From Tistrella mobilis (GTDB lineage Bacteria; Pseudomonadota; Alphaproteobacteria; Tistrellales; Tistrellaceae), in contig NZ_CP121017.1 in NCBI RefSeq assembly GCF_041468085.1, positions 682,001 to 746,000 of the forward strand: 64,000 bases of DNA, written 5' to 3'. The translations under genes and the position numbers were made by a program. The notes under the pieces are model-generated. The model saw only the letters and a list, made by a program, of their open reading frames with translations. It was not told the DNA's origin and ran no database searches. Below, piece after piece: positions 19,825 through 28,501 of this stretch; positions within the stretch are counted from its first letter, which is position 1, and each line of letters opens with the position of its first letter.

Positions 19825-20394
19825 ATGGTGTCGTCGGATCTGCGAAGACCCGGTCATGGCGCTCGACCGGCCGCCGAAGTCTATGAGCAGGCCATGGCCG
19901 GCGCGGATTTCCCGCTGTTCGAGAGCATCGGCTATCTGGTGCGCGACGCCCATCGGGCCTATCTGCGGGCTATGCAGATGCGGGTGGCGGATACCGAAGT
20001 CACCATGGGCATGTGGTTCTTCCTGCGCATCCTGTGGCAGGAAGAGGGGATCACCCAGCGCGACCTCAGCCGGCGCATCCGGATGATGGAGCCGACGACG
20101 GTCACGGCGCTCCGGCTGATGGAGCGCCGCGGTCTGGTGCGCCGCGAGCGCGACGTGCATGACCGCCGCCGCAGCCTGGTCTATCTGACCGATCGCGGCC
20201 GGGCGCTGCGCCACGAATTGCTGCCCTGTGCCGCCGAAACCAATATCGCCGCCATCGACGGCCTGGCCAGCTGCGAGATCGATGCCCTGCGCGAGCTGCT
20301 GGTGCGGGTGATCGCCAATCTGGATCGCGACATCGCCGAACGTGGCGCCGACCCCGAGGTGGTCGAGGACGAGATCGCCGATCGCGGGAGCTGA
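19825..20394 (+). CDS. MarR-family transcriptional regulator
   Basis: This 189-aa protein has a MarR winged-helix core at about residues 40-145 (FFLRILWQEEGITQRDLSRR, EPTTVTALRLMERRGLV, then the wing RERDVHDRRRSLVYLT). The first 30 residues are poorly conserved, so an internal start (for example ATG at 19894) is possible. It stands alone between the leucine operon and a leucine-dehydrogenase gene, both on the same strand. The operator-like repeat just upstream supports autoregulation. The ligand is unknown, possibly an aromatic or acyl compound. Confidence 0.88.
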   Translation: MVSSDLRRPGHGARPAAEVYEQAMAGADFPLFESIGYLVRDAHRAYLRAMQMRVADTEVTMGMWFFLRILWQEEGITQRDLSRRIRMMEPTTVTALRLMERRGLVRRERDVHDRRRSLVYLTDRGRALRHELLPCAAETNIAAIDGLASCEIDALRELLVRVIANLDRDIAERGADPEVVEDEIADRGS

Positions 20395-20420
20395 GCGCCC
20401 GGAATCCCCCTGTCACGGCA

Positions 20421-20435
20421 GGTAATTTTATTACC
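20421..20435. promoter_or_regulatory. 15-bp AT-rich palindrome upstream of the leucine dehydrogenase gene
   Basis: GGTAAT-TTT-ATTACC is a perfect 6-bp inverted repeat with a 3-nt centre, 27 bp after the marR stop and about 195 bp before the dehydrogenase start. Its size and AT-rich centre are like Lrp/AsnC-family sites. It stands out against the GC-rich background. A second small stem, TTCGC-TTCG-GCGAA, lies at 20574-20587 in the leader. Confidence 0.4.
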
Positions 20436-20629
20436 CATTCTTCCGGACGCTTTCGAAGGGAAAATGACGCCGAATTGGCGGCCGGCAACTTTCCCTCTAT
20501 TTCAGACAGGCATGCGGAGGGCGATTGAAAGCCCTGCGGCGCGGTGACAGATTGACTCCCAACAGCAACAGAATTCGCTTCGGCGAAGACAGTCGGCTAT
20601 CTTGGGAAGATGGCCGGAGGGGAGAAAAC

Positions 20630-21697
20630 ATGTCCGTATTTTCTTGTGCCGCGTTCGACGGTCACGAGCAGGTGGTCTTCGGCCATGATCCCGAAACCGG
20701 GCTGAAGGCAATCGTCGCCATCCATTCCACCGTGCTGGGGCCCGGCGTCGGCGGCTGCCGGATGTGGGCCTATCCGGACGACGCGTCTGCCGTGACCGAT
20801 GTGCTGCGGCTCGCACGGGGCATGACCTATAAGAATGCCATGGCGGGGCTGGATTTCGGTGGGGCGAAGGCCGTTATCCTGGGCGATGCCCGCCGCGACA
20901 AGACGCCGGCGATGATGCGCGCCTTCGGCCGCTTCGTCGACAGCCTGGCCGGCCGCTACATCACGGCCGAGGATGTCGGCATCGGCACCGACGACATGGC
21001 CCATGTGCGGCGGGAAACCGGCCATGTTCTGGGCCTGGCCGAGACCAGCGGCGACCCGTCGCCCTTCACGGCACTGGGCGTGTTTCTGGGCATCCGCGCG
21101 GCGCTGGCCCATGCTCGCGGCAGCGACGACCTGACCGGGGTGACCGTGGCGGTCCAGGGGCTGGGCCATGTGGGGGCCGATCTGGCCCGGCGGCTGCACG
21201 AGGCCGGCGCCCGGCTGGTGGTGGCCGATATTCACCGCGATGCCACCGACCGCGTGGCGGCCGCCACCGGCGCCCGCGTCGTCGATCCGGCGGTGATCCA
21301 TGCCGAGCCGGTCGATGTTTATGCCCCCTGCGCCCTGGGCGCCGTGCTGAACGACCGCACCATTCCCGAGATCAGGGCGGGGATCATTGCCGGTGCCGCC
21401 AATAACCAGCTGGCGGAACCGCGCCATGCCAGGATGCTGGCCGATCGGGGCGTGCTTTATGCCCCTGATTACGTGATCAATGCCGGCGGCGTGATCAATA
21501 TCGCGGTCGAGCACGGACCGACGGGGTATGACGCGGCGCGGGCCACGGCCCTGGTTCATGGCATCGGCGACACCATGTCGCGGATCTTCGCCGAGGCGGC
21601 CAGAACCGGCCGCACCACCGCCGAGGTGGCGGATGCCATGGCCGAGGCGCGCATCCGGGCGGCTGCCGCGAAGAAGAAGGCGGCCGACGCGGCCTGA
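20630..21697 (+). CDS. ldh: Leucine dehydrogenase-type Glu/Leu/Phe/Val dehydrogenase
   Basis: A 355-aa amino-acid dehydrogenase. The N-terminal catalytic part has [14 protein letters not shown] and [20 protein letters not shown], containing the two catalytic-type lysines. The NAD-binding Rossmann part has [30 protein letters not shown] and GAANNQL follow. It fits the leucine/valine dehydrogenase group that deaminates branched-chain amino acids to 2-oxo acids, feeding the adjacent leucine operon. The ATG at 20630 follows GGAGGGGA. The C-terminus is Ala/Lys-rich. Confidence 0.88.
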   Translation: MSVFSCAAFDGHEQVVFGHDPETGLKAIVAIHSTVLGPGVGGCRMWAYPDDASAVTDVLRLARGMTYKNAMAGLDFGGAKAVILGDARRDKTPAMMRAFGRFVDSLAGRYITAEDVGIGTDDMAHVRRETGHVLGLAETSGDPSPFTALGVFLGIRAALAHARGSDDLTGVTVAVQGLGHVGADLARRLHEAGARLVVADIHRDATDRVAAATGARVVDPAVIHAEPVDVYAPCALGAVLNDRTIPEIRAGIIAGAANNQLAEPRHARMLADRGVLYAPDYVINAGGVINIAVEHGPTGYDAARATALVHGIGDTMSRIFAEAARTGRTTAEVADAMAEARIRAAAAKKKAADAA

Positions 21698-21831
21698 ATG
21701 CGGGCTGGGGGTGTGCCGATCGGTCGCGGGGGTAAAACTCGCGGTCGCAATCGTCATGCATTCCGGCGAGGATGGTGCAAAGCAACAAGCCAAGCGTCCG
21801 TCCACACAAGGCCCGGAAACCTACCGTTCCC

Positions 21832-23235
21832 ATGCTCAGGATCGTCAACCGACCCTTCGAGGACATCCGCCCCGGCGACAGTGCCTGCCTGGTTCACGAG
21901 GCAGGCCAGCCGCTTGCCGACCGGCTGGGCGAGATCGCCCGCGAGATCGACCCCGCCCATATCGACCCGGCGCTTGCGGCCGATGCCGGCTTTCGTGGTG
22001 TCGCCGCCTTCGCCGCCCTGCCGGGGCTGATGATCGACCTGCTGATCGCAGCCGAACTGCCCGGCCCCGGCGCCGAGATTCTGGGCTCGCGGCTGGACCG
22101 CACCGGCCCGGTCGCGGCAGGCGACCGGCTGACGGCGAAGCTGGTCGTCCGCGCGCTGGGCGCGGATCGCCGGCTGACGCTGGATGCGACCGTGGTTACC
22201 GCCGACGGCCGCATGGTTGCAACCGGCACCGCCGAGGTCCGTGCCGCCGAGGTGCGGGTCGACCGCCCCTTCGTCGTCACCCCGCAGGCGACCGTCGCCG
22301 CCGAGGCGGCGGCGCCCGAAAACCGGCCGGTCTATCGCCGCCTGCTGGCCGCCACCGCCGAGCTGCCGCCGATCGCGACCGCCGTTGTCCATCCGGTCGA
22401 TGCCAATTCGATCGAAGGCGCCCTGGATGCGGCGGCAGCCGGGCTGATCCAGCCGATCCTGATCGGGCCCGAGGCCAAGATCCGGGCGGCGGCAGAGGCC
22501 GCCGGCCGCAGCCTTTCGGGCATCCGCATCGTCGATCAGCCGCACAGCCATGCTGCCGCGGAGCGGGCGGTGGCGCTGGTGCGCGAGGGCGAGGCGGCCG
22601 CGATCATGAAGGGCGCGCTGCACACCGACGAAGTGATGGCCGCCGCCGTCGACAAGGTGACGGGGCTGCGCACCGGCCGGCGGATGAGCCATGTTTTCGC
22701 GCTGGACGTGCCGGCCTATCCCAAGCCGCTTTTCGTGACCGATGCGGCGATCAACATCTATCCCGACCTCGCCGCCAAGCGCGACATCGTCCAGAACGCC
22801 ATCGACCTGGTCCGGGCGCTGGGGACGGACCGGCCCAAAGTCGCCATCCTCTCGGCGGTCGAGACGGTCTATCCGGCGATTGCCTCGACGGTTGAAGCTG
22901 CGGCCCTGTGCAAGATGGCCGATCGCGGCCAGATCACCGGCGGCCTGCTCGACGGCCCGCTCGCTTTCGACAATGCGGTCTCGAAGGCCGCAGCCCGCGC
23001 CAAGGGCATCGTGTCCGAGGTGGCAGGCGATGCCGACATCCTGGTCACCCCGGATCTTGAGGCCGGCAACATGGTCGCCAAGCAGCTGATCCATCTGGCC
23101 GGCGCCGAGGCAGCAGGCCTGGTGCTGGGCGCGCGCGTGCCGATCATGCTGACCAGCCGGGCCGACGGCCCCGCCGCCCGCCTCGCCTCGGCGGCCTTGG
23201 CGCAGATCTTCGTCCATCGCGGGGCCCGGCCATGA
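21832..23235 (+). CDS. Bifunctional MaoC-like enoyl-CoA hydratase / phosphate acetyl(acyl)transferase
   Basis: A two-domain fusion. A MaoC-like hotdog part (about residues 1-150, LRIVNRPFEDIRPGDSACLV) is followed by a phosphotransacetylase/phosphotransbutyrylase domain (about 165-467) with GPEAKIRAAAEAAG, IMKGALHTDEVMAA and DILVTPDLEAGNMVAKQLIH. The Pta part makes acyl phosphate from acyl-CoA. The MaoC part may hydrate enoyl-CoA, though its catalytic Asp/His are not obvious to me. The ATG at 21832 matches family starts; an in-frame ATG at 21772 is possible. Its stop overlaps the acetate kinase start by 4 bp (ATGA), so the two are translationally coupled. Confidence 0.85.
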   Translation: MLRIVNRPFEDIRPGDSACLVHEAGQPLADRLGEIAREIDPAHIDPALAADAGFRGVAAFAALPGLMIDLLIAAELPGPGAEILGSRLDRTGPVAAGDRLTAKLVVRALGADRRLTLDATVVTADGRMVATGTAEVRAAEVRVDRPFVVTPQATVAAEAAAPENRPVYRRLLAATAELPPIATAVVHPVDANSIEGALDAAAAGLIQPILIGPEAKIRAAAEAAGRSLSGIRIVDQPHSHAAAERAVALVREGEAAAIMKGALHTDEVMAAAVDKVTGLRTGRRMSHVFALDVPAYPKPLFVTDAAINIYPDLAAKRDIVQNAIDLVRALGTDRPKVAILSAVETVYPAIASTVEAAALCKMADRGQITGGLLDGPLAFDNAVSKAAARAKGIVSEVAGDADILVTPDLEAGNMVAKQLIHLAGAEAAGLVLGARVPIMLTSRADGPAARLASAALAQIFVHRGARP

Positions 23236-24410
23236 CCGAGCAGCTGATCATCACCGTCAATGCCGGCTCGTCGAGCCTGAAATTCGGCGTCGTCCGCGTG
23301 TCGGACATGGAAGAAATCGGCCGGGCCGAGGTTGAGTCCATCGGCACGCTGAAGGGGCCGTCGGCCAATGGCCGCGGCGCGCATCTGGAGGATATCGGCC
23401 AGCCGCCCGAAGGGCTGGCCGATCATGCCGGGCTGACCGCCTGGGCGCTGGACCGGATCGCCGCGGTCGTCCACAACCTGGGCGAGGTGGCGGCGGTCGG
23501 CCACCGCGTGGTTCATGGTGGCGCCCGTTTCGATGCGCCGGTTCTGGTCGACGATGCGGTGATCGCGGCGCTGGAGGGGTTTGTGGCGCTGGCGCCCAAT
23601 CACCAGCCGCATAATCTCTCCGGGATCGCGGCCACCCGCCGGCTGTGGCCGACCCTGCCGCAGGTGGCCTGCTTCGATACCGCCTTTCACCGCAGCCAGC
23701 CCCGGATCGCCCAGACCATGCCGATCCCGCGTGAGCTGAGCGACGAGGGCGTGCTGCGCTACGGCTTCCATGGCCTCTCTTACGCCCATATCGCCCATGT
23801 GCTGCCGGCTCATGCGGGCCCGCGCGCCGACGGGCGGGTGATCGTGGCGCATCTGGGCCATGGCGCCAGCCTTTGCGGTATGCTGGACCGGCGGTCGGTG
23901 GCCACCACCATGGGCTTCACCGCACTCGACGGGCTGATGATGGGCAAGCGTTCGGGGGCGATCGACCCGGGCGTGGTTCTGCATCTGATCCGTGATCGGG
24001 GCATGAGCGCGGCCGAGGTCGACCGGCTGCTCAATGCCCGGTCCGGCCTGCTTGGCGTCTCGGGCATTTCCGGGGACATGCGCGTCCTTGAAGCATCGGA
24101 TGACCCGAAGGCCGAAGAGGCGATGGCGCTGTTCGCCTATCGTGCGGGGCGCGAGGCGGGGTCGGTGGCGGTGGCGATCGGCGGGCTGGACGTGCTGGTC
24201 TTCACCGCCGGTATCGGGCGGCATTCGGCCGCCATGCGGGCGCGGATCGCCGCCCATCTGGGCTTTCTGGGGGTGAGGCTCGATCCGGCCGCCAATGCCG
24301 CCCATGGACCGGTGATTTCGGCCGCCGACAGCTCTGTGCTGGTGCTGGCACTCGACACCGATGAAGAGGCGGTGATCGCGCGTGAGACGGCACGGCTGAT
24401 CTTCGGATAG
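23232..24410 (+). CDS. ackA: Acetate kinase (acetate/propionate/butyrate family)
   Basis: A 392-aa ASKHA-fold kinase that makes ATP and acetate (or another short acid) from the acyl phosphate. Motifs seen: LIITVNAGSSSLKFGVV at the N-terminus, VGHRVVHGGARF, CFDTAFHRSQP, RYGFHGLSYAHI, VAHLGHGASLCGML and VFTAGIGRHSAAMR. Usual length. It is translationally coupled to the upstream MaoC-Pta fusion. Together they could turn excess acetyl-CoA or isovaleryl-CoA into acid plus ATP. Confidence 0.94.
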   Translation: MTEQLIITVNAGSSSLKFGVVRVSDMEEIGRAEVESIGTLKGPSANGRGAHLEDIGQPPEGLADHAGLTAWALDRIAAVVHNLGEVAAVGHRVVHGGARFDAPVLVDDAVIAALEGFVALAPNHQPHNLSGIAATRRLWPTLPQVACFDTAFHRSQPRIAQTMPIPRELSDEGVLRYGFHGLSYAHIAHVLPAHAGPRADGRVIVAHLGHGASLCGMLDRRSVATTMGFTALDGLMMGKRSGAIDPGVVLHLIRDRGMSAAEVDRLLNARSGLLGVSGISGDMRVLEASDDPKAEEAMALFAYRAGREAGSVAVAIGGLDVLVFTAGIGRHSAAMRARIAAHLGFLGVRLDPAANAAHGPVISAADSSVLVLALDTDEEAVIARETARLIFG

Positions 24411-24436
24411 GGGATCGGCAGTCGCAGGGGCGAGGA

Positions 24437-24472
24437 GGGGGAAGGTGCGCTGCGGATTGCACCTTTTCCCCC
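24437..24472 (+). terminator. Hairpin after ackA, probable terminator
   Basis: GGGGGAAGGTGC (24437-24448) pairs with GCACCTTTTCCCCC (24459-24472) around a 10-nt loop, with a 2-nt bulge. It lies 26 bp after the ackA stop. The rest of the 293-bp gap up to the next gene (24411-24703) shows no further structure that I can support. Confidence 0.55.
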
Positions 24473-24703
24473 ACACGCGCTAGGATGGGGCTTGGGACAC
24501 GACCAGACGTGCCGCCGGCAATGACCGGAACACCCGACTCCGGCTGCACGCCATCCGCACCAGCGACGACCGATCCCCCTTCCGCCGGAGATTGCGGCCC
24601 GATATGCCGGGCGTTGACGGCCCGGCCATGTCCGGCGGGCCATGCCATGCCCGGGCAGGATCGCCCCGACCGCATCCCGGCGCCCCGGAGCGGAGACGCC
24701 TTC

Positions 24704-25780
24704 ATGTCCGAGATTTCAACCCATCCGGGTGCCCCGCCGCATCCGTCCTGCCATCTGCCGGCTCCCGATCAGCCGGCACGGCTTTGGCTCGCCGTCTGGC
24801 CGTCGGCGGCCGACGGGATCCGTGATCCACGCGATGCCGGCCTTGCCATCGCCGAGGCCGCCCGGATCCTGGCCCGGGATACCCGGGTTGCCATGCTTGC
24901 CCGTGCCGGCGACCTTGCCGATGCCTCGATGCGCTGCGGCGCCGGTGTAGGGGTGTCGTCCTGGGAGGGAAGCCTTGCCTGTTTCGCCGACCGGCGCCCA
25001 TCGATGGGGCGAACCGCCGATGGTGCGCCCTGTGCGGTGGAATGGCCGGTCGACCGCAGCCACCACCATGACGACTGCGATGTCGCCGGCCGTCTGCTTG
25101 CACTTGCCGGTGACGGGACCGTGGGCCGGGTGATCGTCGATATCGACGGCCGCGCCGGCATGGTCGCGGCCGATGGCGGCGGGGTGCTGGTGGCCAGCGA
25201 TGCGCTGCTCGGCGGGCAGGAAGCCGCGCGCGAAGCCATGGCTGCCCGCCTGGCCGCGACCTTCGGGGCCGGGCAGGTGGTCTGGGTACCGGGCGGTCTG
25301 GCCGATGACGAACGCCCCGGCAATCTGGACGGCGTGGTCCGCTTCCTGGCGCCGGGTGTGGTGGCCGTGGCCGTGGCGGCCGAGGGTGACCCCGATCATG
25401 CCGTTCTGGCCGAGACCCGGCGCCGGCTGGAGGTGGTGACACTGGCCGACGGCATGCCGATGAGCGTCGTGCCGGTGCCTCTGCCGAAGCGCCGGCCGCG
25501 GGACGAGGCCGGGCGGCTGCTGCCCGCAAGCTATCTGAGCCTGCTGCGCGACGGCCGCCGGCTGGTGGTGCCGGGCTTCGAGGACGGCAATGACGCCGCG
25601 GCGCTCAAAGCCTTGTCCCGTGCCCTGCCCACTGCCGCGATCGAACAGGTGCCCTGCCCGGCGCTTGCCCCCTTCGGCGGCTTTGCCCGCCTGGCCGTGG
25701 CCCTGCCGCAACCCGCCCCGACGTCCCGGGCTGACGATGCAGGCCTGATCGAGACCGCCTCTGCCGACGACCTCCGTTGA
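24704..25780 (+). CDS. Agmatine-deiminase-family protein lacking catalytic residues (probable pseudoenzyme)
   Basis: The 358-aa chain follows the Porphyromonas-type arginine/agmatine deiminase fold over nearly its whole length: LWLAVWPS near the start, ADGGGVLVASDALL, VVWVPGGLADDE, RFLAPG, SYLSLLRDGRRLVVPGF and ALSRALP. The catalytic positions are changed. The family GHVD reads GNLD (Asn207 for His), and the C-terminal GGxHC nucleophile motif reads GGFAR (Ala328, Arg329 for His, Cys). The N-terminal RDxGP motif is also absent. GGAG lies 8 nt before ATG 24704. The frame is intact and the length normal, so this looks like a retained non-catalytic protein, not decay. Its function is unknown. Confidence 0.72.
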   Translation: MSEISTHPGAPPHPSCHLPAPDQPARLWLAVWPSAADGIRDPRDAGLAIAEAARILARDTRVAMLARAGDLADASMRCGAGVGVSSWEGSLACFADRRPSMGRTADGAPCAVEWPVDRSHHHDDCDVAGRLLALAGDGTVGRVIVDIDGRAGMVAADGGGVLVASDALLGGQEAAREAMAARLAATFGAGQVVWVPGGLADDERPGNLDGVVRFLAPGVVAVAVAAEGDPDHAVLAETRRRLEVVTLADGMPMSVVPVPLPKRRPRDEAGRLLPASYLSLLRDGRRLVVPGFEDGNDAAALKALSRALPTAAIEQVPCPALAPFGGFARLAVALPQPAPTSRADDAGLIETASADDLR

Positions 25781-25790
25781 GGGGAGGTCG
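25768..25790. terminator. Shared hairpin between convergent genes
   Basis: CGACCTCC (25768-25775) and GGAGGTCG (25783-25790) form an 8-bp perfect stem with a 7-nt loop. The stop codon of the agmatine-deiminase homologue lies in the loop. It lies 16 bp from the fadL stop on the other strand. It may end both transcripts; there is no T-run. Confidence 0.45.
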
Positions 25791-25805
25791 CCGGCGGGCG
25801 GGGGA

Positions 25806-27167
25806 TCAGAATTTCAGCCGGGCCTGCAGGCTGACGATATCGATGCTGCTTTCGACATCGGCACGCACATTGACCTGGCCGGTACCGCCGATCCCCGGCT
25901 CGATCAGGTCGATCCGGGTGTCGTCGACGAAGATATGGGCATAGGCCATGTCGACGCCGATCCACTCCGAGATTTCCCAGCTGGCCCCCGCCGCCAGCCA
26001 CAGCCGGTCGGCATCGGGGGTACGGGTGGTGCGGTATTCATCCACCGTGGGCGTCTGGTCCCACTGCATGCCGCCGCGCAGCGTCCAGGCCGGATCCAGC
26101 CGGTATTCGGCGCCCAGGCTGACGCCCCAGCTGTCTTCGTAGTTCTGGGTCTTCACCGAATCCGGCAGGCCATTGGAGAACTGCACCCGGATCTCGTCGA
26201 ACCGGCTCCATTCATAGAAGTTCACCTGGCCGAGCAGCGTCAGCCGGTCGGTGACGTCCACCGCCACCGCGGCCGAGGCCACGGCCGGCAGGTCGAGCGC
26301 CGCCTGACCGTCGGAGCGGAAATTGGCGGCGGCCAGCGGGCCGGTGAGATCGGAGAGTGAAGCCGTGCCTTTGAGGTCGTGGGAAATGGCCGAGCGGTAG
26401 TGCAGGCCGATTCGCGCCTCGGGCACGGGCGTGAAGATCACACCCAGATTATAGCCGACGCTCCAGTCATCACCCTCGACCCGGGCATGGCCGTCGGTGG
26501 CCGGGTTGGGCCCGCCGGGGGTGAGCCCGTTGGCGACCGCGTTCTCCAGCGTCGCTTCGGCATACTGGATGTCGAGGCCGCCGCCCACCGACAGCCAGTC
26601 GCTGGCCTTGAAGGCGATGCTGGGGGCGATGTCGATGGTTTTGAGTTCGGTTTTGGTCGAATCATAGCGGCCGAACCAGTCGTCGCCGTAATCGGCGACC
26701 AGGCCGAAGGGGGCCGAGATGCCCACACCCAGCCAGACCCGGTTGTCGTCGTCCACCGGCATAGCGGCGTAGAAATTCGGCACCGGCGTGGTGTCGAAGG
26801 GGTCGCCATTGGCGCCGCCATAGCGCACCGCGGCACCGCCGGTGCCGAGGGTGGTGGCGGTGGAGCCGGCATCGGTCAGATCCGCTTTCAGGATCAGCAC
26901 ATGGCCGCCCAGCTGGACCTGACGGCCGTCGAGCCGGGTCATGCCCGCGGGGTTGCTGAAGATGGTAGAGGCGTCGGAGCCGAGTGCGGCTTCACCGGCG
27001 AAGGCGCGACCGACGCCCTTGACGCTCTGTTCCTGGATGAAGAAGCCGGCGGCGGCGGCGGGGCCGGCGGCGAGCAGGGCCGCCGCAAGCGCAGGCAGGC
27101 CGAGGAGGGTCGGCAGGCTGGCCGCGGCGGCGCGGCCCGGATGACGTCTGGGCGGACGGGCGTGCAT
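25806..27167 (-). CDS. fadL: FadL/OmpP1/TodX-family outer-membrane transporter
   Basis: A 453-aa outer-membrane barrel for hydrophobic compounds such as long-chain fatty acids. A cleavable N-terminal signal is followed by mature AGFFIQEQSVKGVGRAFAGE and ASTIFSNPAGMTRL, the N-terminal hatch motif of FadL. The C-terminus ends in a beta-strand with terminal Phe (VSLQARLKF), the outer-membrane insertion signal. The ATG at 27167 has GGGGAAA upstream; a TTG at 27182 is less likely. A LiuR-like palindrome about 125 bp upstream suggests coregulation with acyl-CoA catabolism. Confidence 0.92.
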   Translation of the reverse strand: MHARPPRRHPGRAAAASLPTLLGLPALAAALLAAGPAAAAGFFIQEQSVKGVGRAFAGEAALGSDASTIFSNPAGMTRLDGRQVQLGGHVLILKADLTDAGSTATTLGTGGAAVRYGGANGDPFDTTPVPNFYAAMPVDDDNRVWLGVGISAPFGLVADYGDDWFGRYDSTKTELKTIDIAPSIAFKASDWLSVGGGLDIQYAEATLENAVANGLTPGGPNPATDGHARVEGDDWSVGYNLGVIFTPVPEARIGLHYRSAISHDLKGTASLSDLTGPLAAANFRSDGQAALDLPAVASAAVAVDVTDRLTLLGQVNFYEWSRFDEIRVQFSNGLPDSVKTQNYEDSWGVSLGAEYRLDPAWTLRGGMQWDQTPTVDEYRTTRTPDADRLWLAAGASWEISEWIGVDMAYAHIFVDDTRIDLIEPGIGGTGQVNVRADVESSIDIVSLQARLKF

Positions 27168-27493
27168 CGGACGTTTCCCCAATAAGATTCTTTTGATCCG
27201 GAAAGATTCCCTTTCAGGATGTGTCTTTGGTATCCAAAGCGGGCATACGGCCCGGATTGAATTCCCTCTGACGACTCGATGGTTAAGTAACGTTTACGTT
27301 AACGTCAATTGCAGAAAGCACTGCCCATCGATCAATAGGGGAATTATGTCCAGGATTGGAAACCCTCTGTTGCGAAAACGCCACGGCGCCGCAGCCTTGT
27401 CACAAGGGCTTCGGTTGCGGCGAGAGGCCGGCGCCGGATAGGCTGAAGGGATCATATGCCCCGGATTTCAGATGCCGCTGACGGAGTTCCGAC
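27168..27493. promoter_or_regulatory. AT-rich divergent regulatory gap between fadL and aguB
   Basis: This 326-bp stretch is less GC-rich than its surroundings and holds no gene I can support. Its main feature is the ACGT-containing palindrome at 27293-27308. The rest contains AT-rich tracts (27180-27240 and 27330-27370) that probably hold the promoters for fadL (minus) and the amidase gene (plus), without clear hexamers. Confidence 0.5.
27293..27308. promoter_or_regulatory. LiuR-like palindrome TTTACGTT-AACGTCAA
   Basis: A 16-bp palindrome with one mismatched pair, centred on GTTAAC. From memory it resembles the ACGT-N-ACGT motif described for LiuR, the MerR-type regulator of branched-chain amino acid breakdown in proteobacteria. 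It is 126 bp upstream of fadL and 186 bp upstream of the amidase gene. I saw no copy in front of the leucine operon and no MerR gene in this window. Confidence 0.5.
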
Positions 27494-28375
27494 ATGACCG
27501 ACGGCCTGCTGACGGTTGCCGCCCTGCAGATGGAGGTATCCGACGACCGTGACCGGAATCTCGACCGGGTCGAGGAGATGATCCGCACGGCCGCTGCCGC
27601 CGGTGCCCGGCTGGTGCTGCCGCAGGAACTGTTCGAACTGCCCTATTTCTGCAAGGACCAGGACCCCGCCTGGTTCGATACGGCGCGGCCCTATGAAGGC
27701 AACCCGGCGATCGCCCGGCTGTCGGCGCTGGCCGCGGAACTGGGCGTGGTGATCCCGGTCAGCTTCTTTGAACGTGCCGGCCAGGCGTTCTTCAACAGCC
27801 TGGCGATGATCGATGCCGACGGGCGGGTGCTGGGTCTCTATCGCAAGAGCCATATTCCCGACGGGCCCGGCTATCAGGAAAAATTCTACTTCTCCCCCGG
27901 CGATACCGGCTTCAAGGTGTTCGACACGAAGGTCGGGCGGATCGGCGCTGCCATCTGCTGGGACCAGTGGTTCCCCGAAGCGGCGCGGACAATGGCGCTG
28001 GCCGGTGCCGAGCTGCTGCTCTACCCGACGGCCATCGGATCGGAACCGCAGGCGCCCGACTGGGACAGCCGCGACCATTGGCGGCGGGTGATGCAGGGCC
28101 ATGCCGGCGCCAATATCGTGCCGGTGATCGCCGCCAACCGGGTGGGGACCGAGGCGGGGCGCGATGCGACGCTCACCTTCTACGGATCCAGCTTCGTCGC
28201 CGACCCGACCGGTGCGATCCTTGCCGAAGCCGGGCGCAGCGGCGATGCAGTGGTGATGGCAGAGATCGATCTGGCGATGGCGCGCCGGCTGAGAGCCTCG
28301 TGGGGGCTGTTCCGTGACCGCCGGCCGGATCTTTACGGCGCTGTTGCAACACTTGATGGCGGGATCCGCCGCTGA
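27494..28375 (+). CDS. aguB: N-carbamoylputrescine amidase
   Basis: A 293-aa nitrilase-superfamily enzyme that hydrolyses N-carbamoylputrescine to putrescine, CO2 and ammonia. The Glu-Lys-Cys triad is visible: Glu in LVLPQELFELPYF, Lys in YRKSHIPDGPGYQEKFYF, Cys in AAICWDQWFPEAAR. These flanking sequences are specific for the AguB subgroup. All catalytic residues are intact, unlike the neighbouring AguA-like protein, with fadL between them. The next gene, eipB, follows after 126 bp. Confidence 0.93.
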   Translation: MTDGLLTVAALQMEVSDDRDRNLDRVEEMIRTAAAAGARLVLPQELFELPYFCKDQDPAWFDTARPYEGNPAIARLSALAAELGVVIPVSFFERAGQAFFNSLAMIDADGRVLGLYRKSHIPDGPGYQEKFYFSPGDTGFKVFDTKVGRIGAAICWDQWFPEAARTMALAGAELLLYPTAIGSEPQAPDWDSRDHWRRVMQGHAGANIVPVIAANRVGTEAGRDATLTFYGSSFVADPTGAILAEAGRSGDAVVMAEIDLAMARRLRASWGLFRDRRPDLYGAVATLDGGIRR

Positions 28376-28501
28376 GAGAAGCCGGCCGCACGGGCAGGCC
28401 TTCCGGGCCGATGGCGCCCGTGGCACACTCTTGCGCCCGCGGCGCCGACGGCCTGCGTCCCGCAGACGTCTTCCCGACCGCAGTTCCCGGAGCTTTCGCC
28501 C

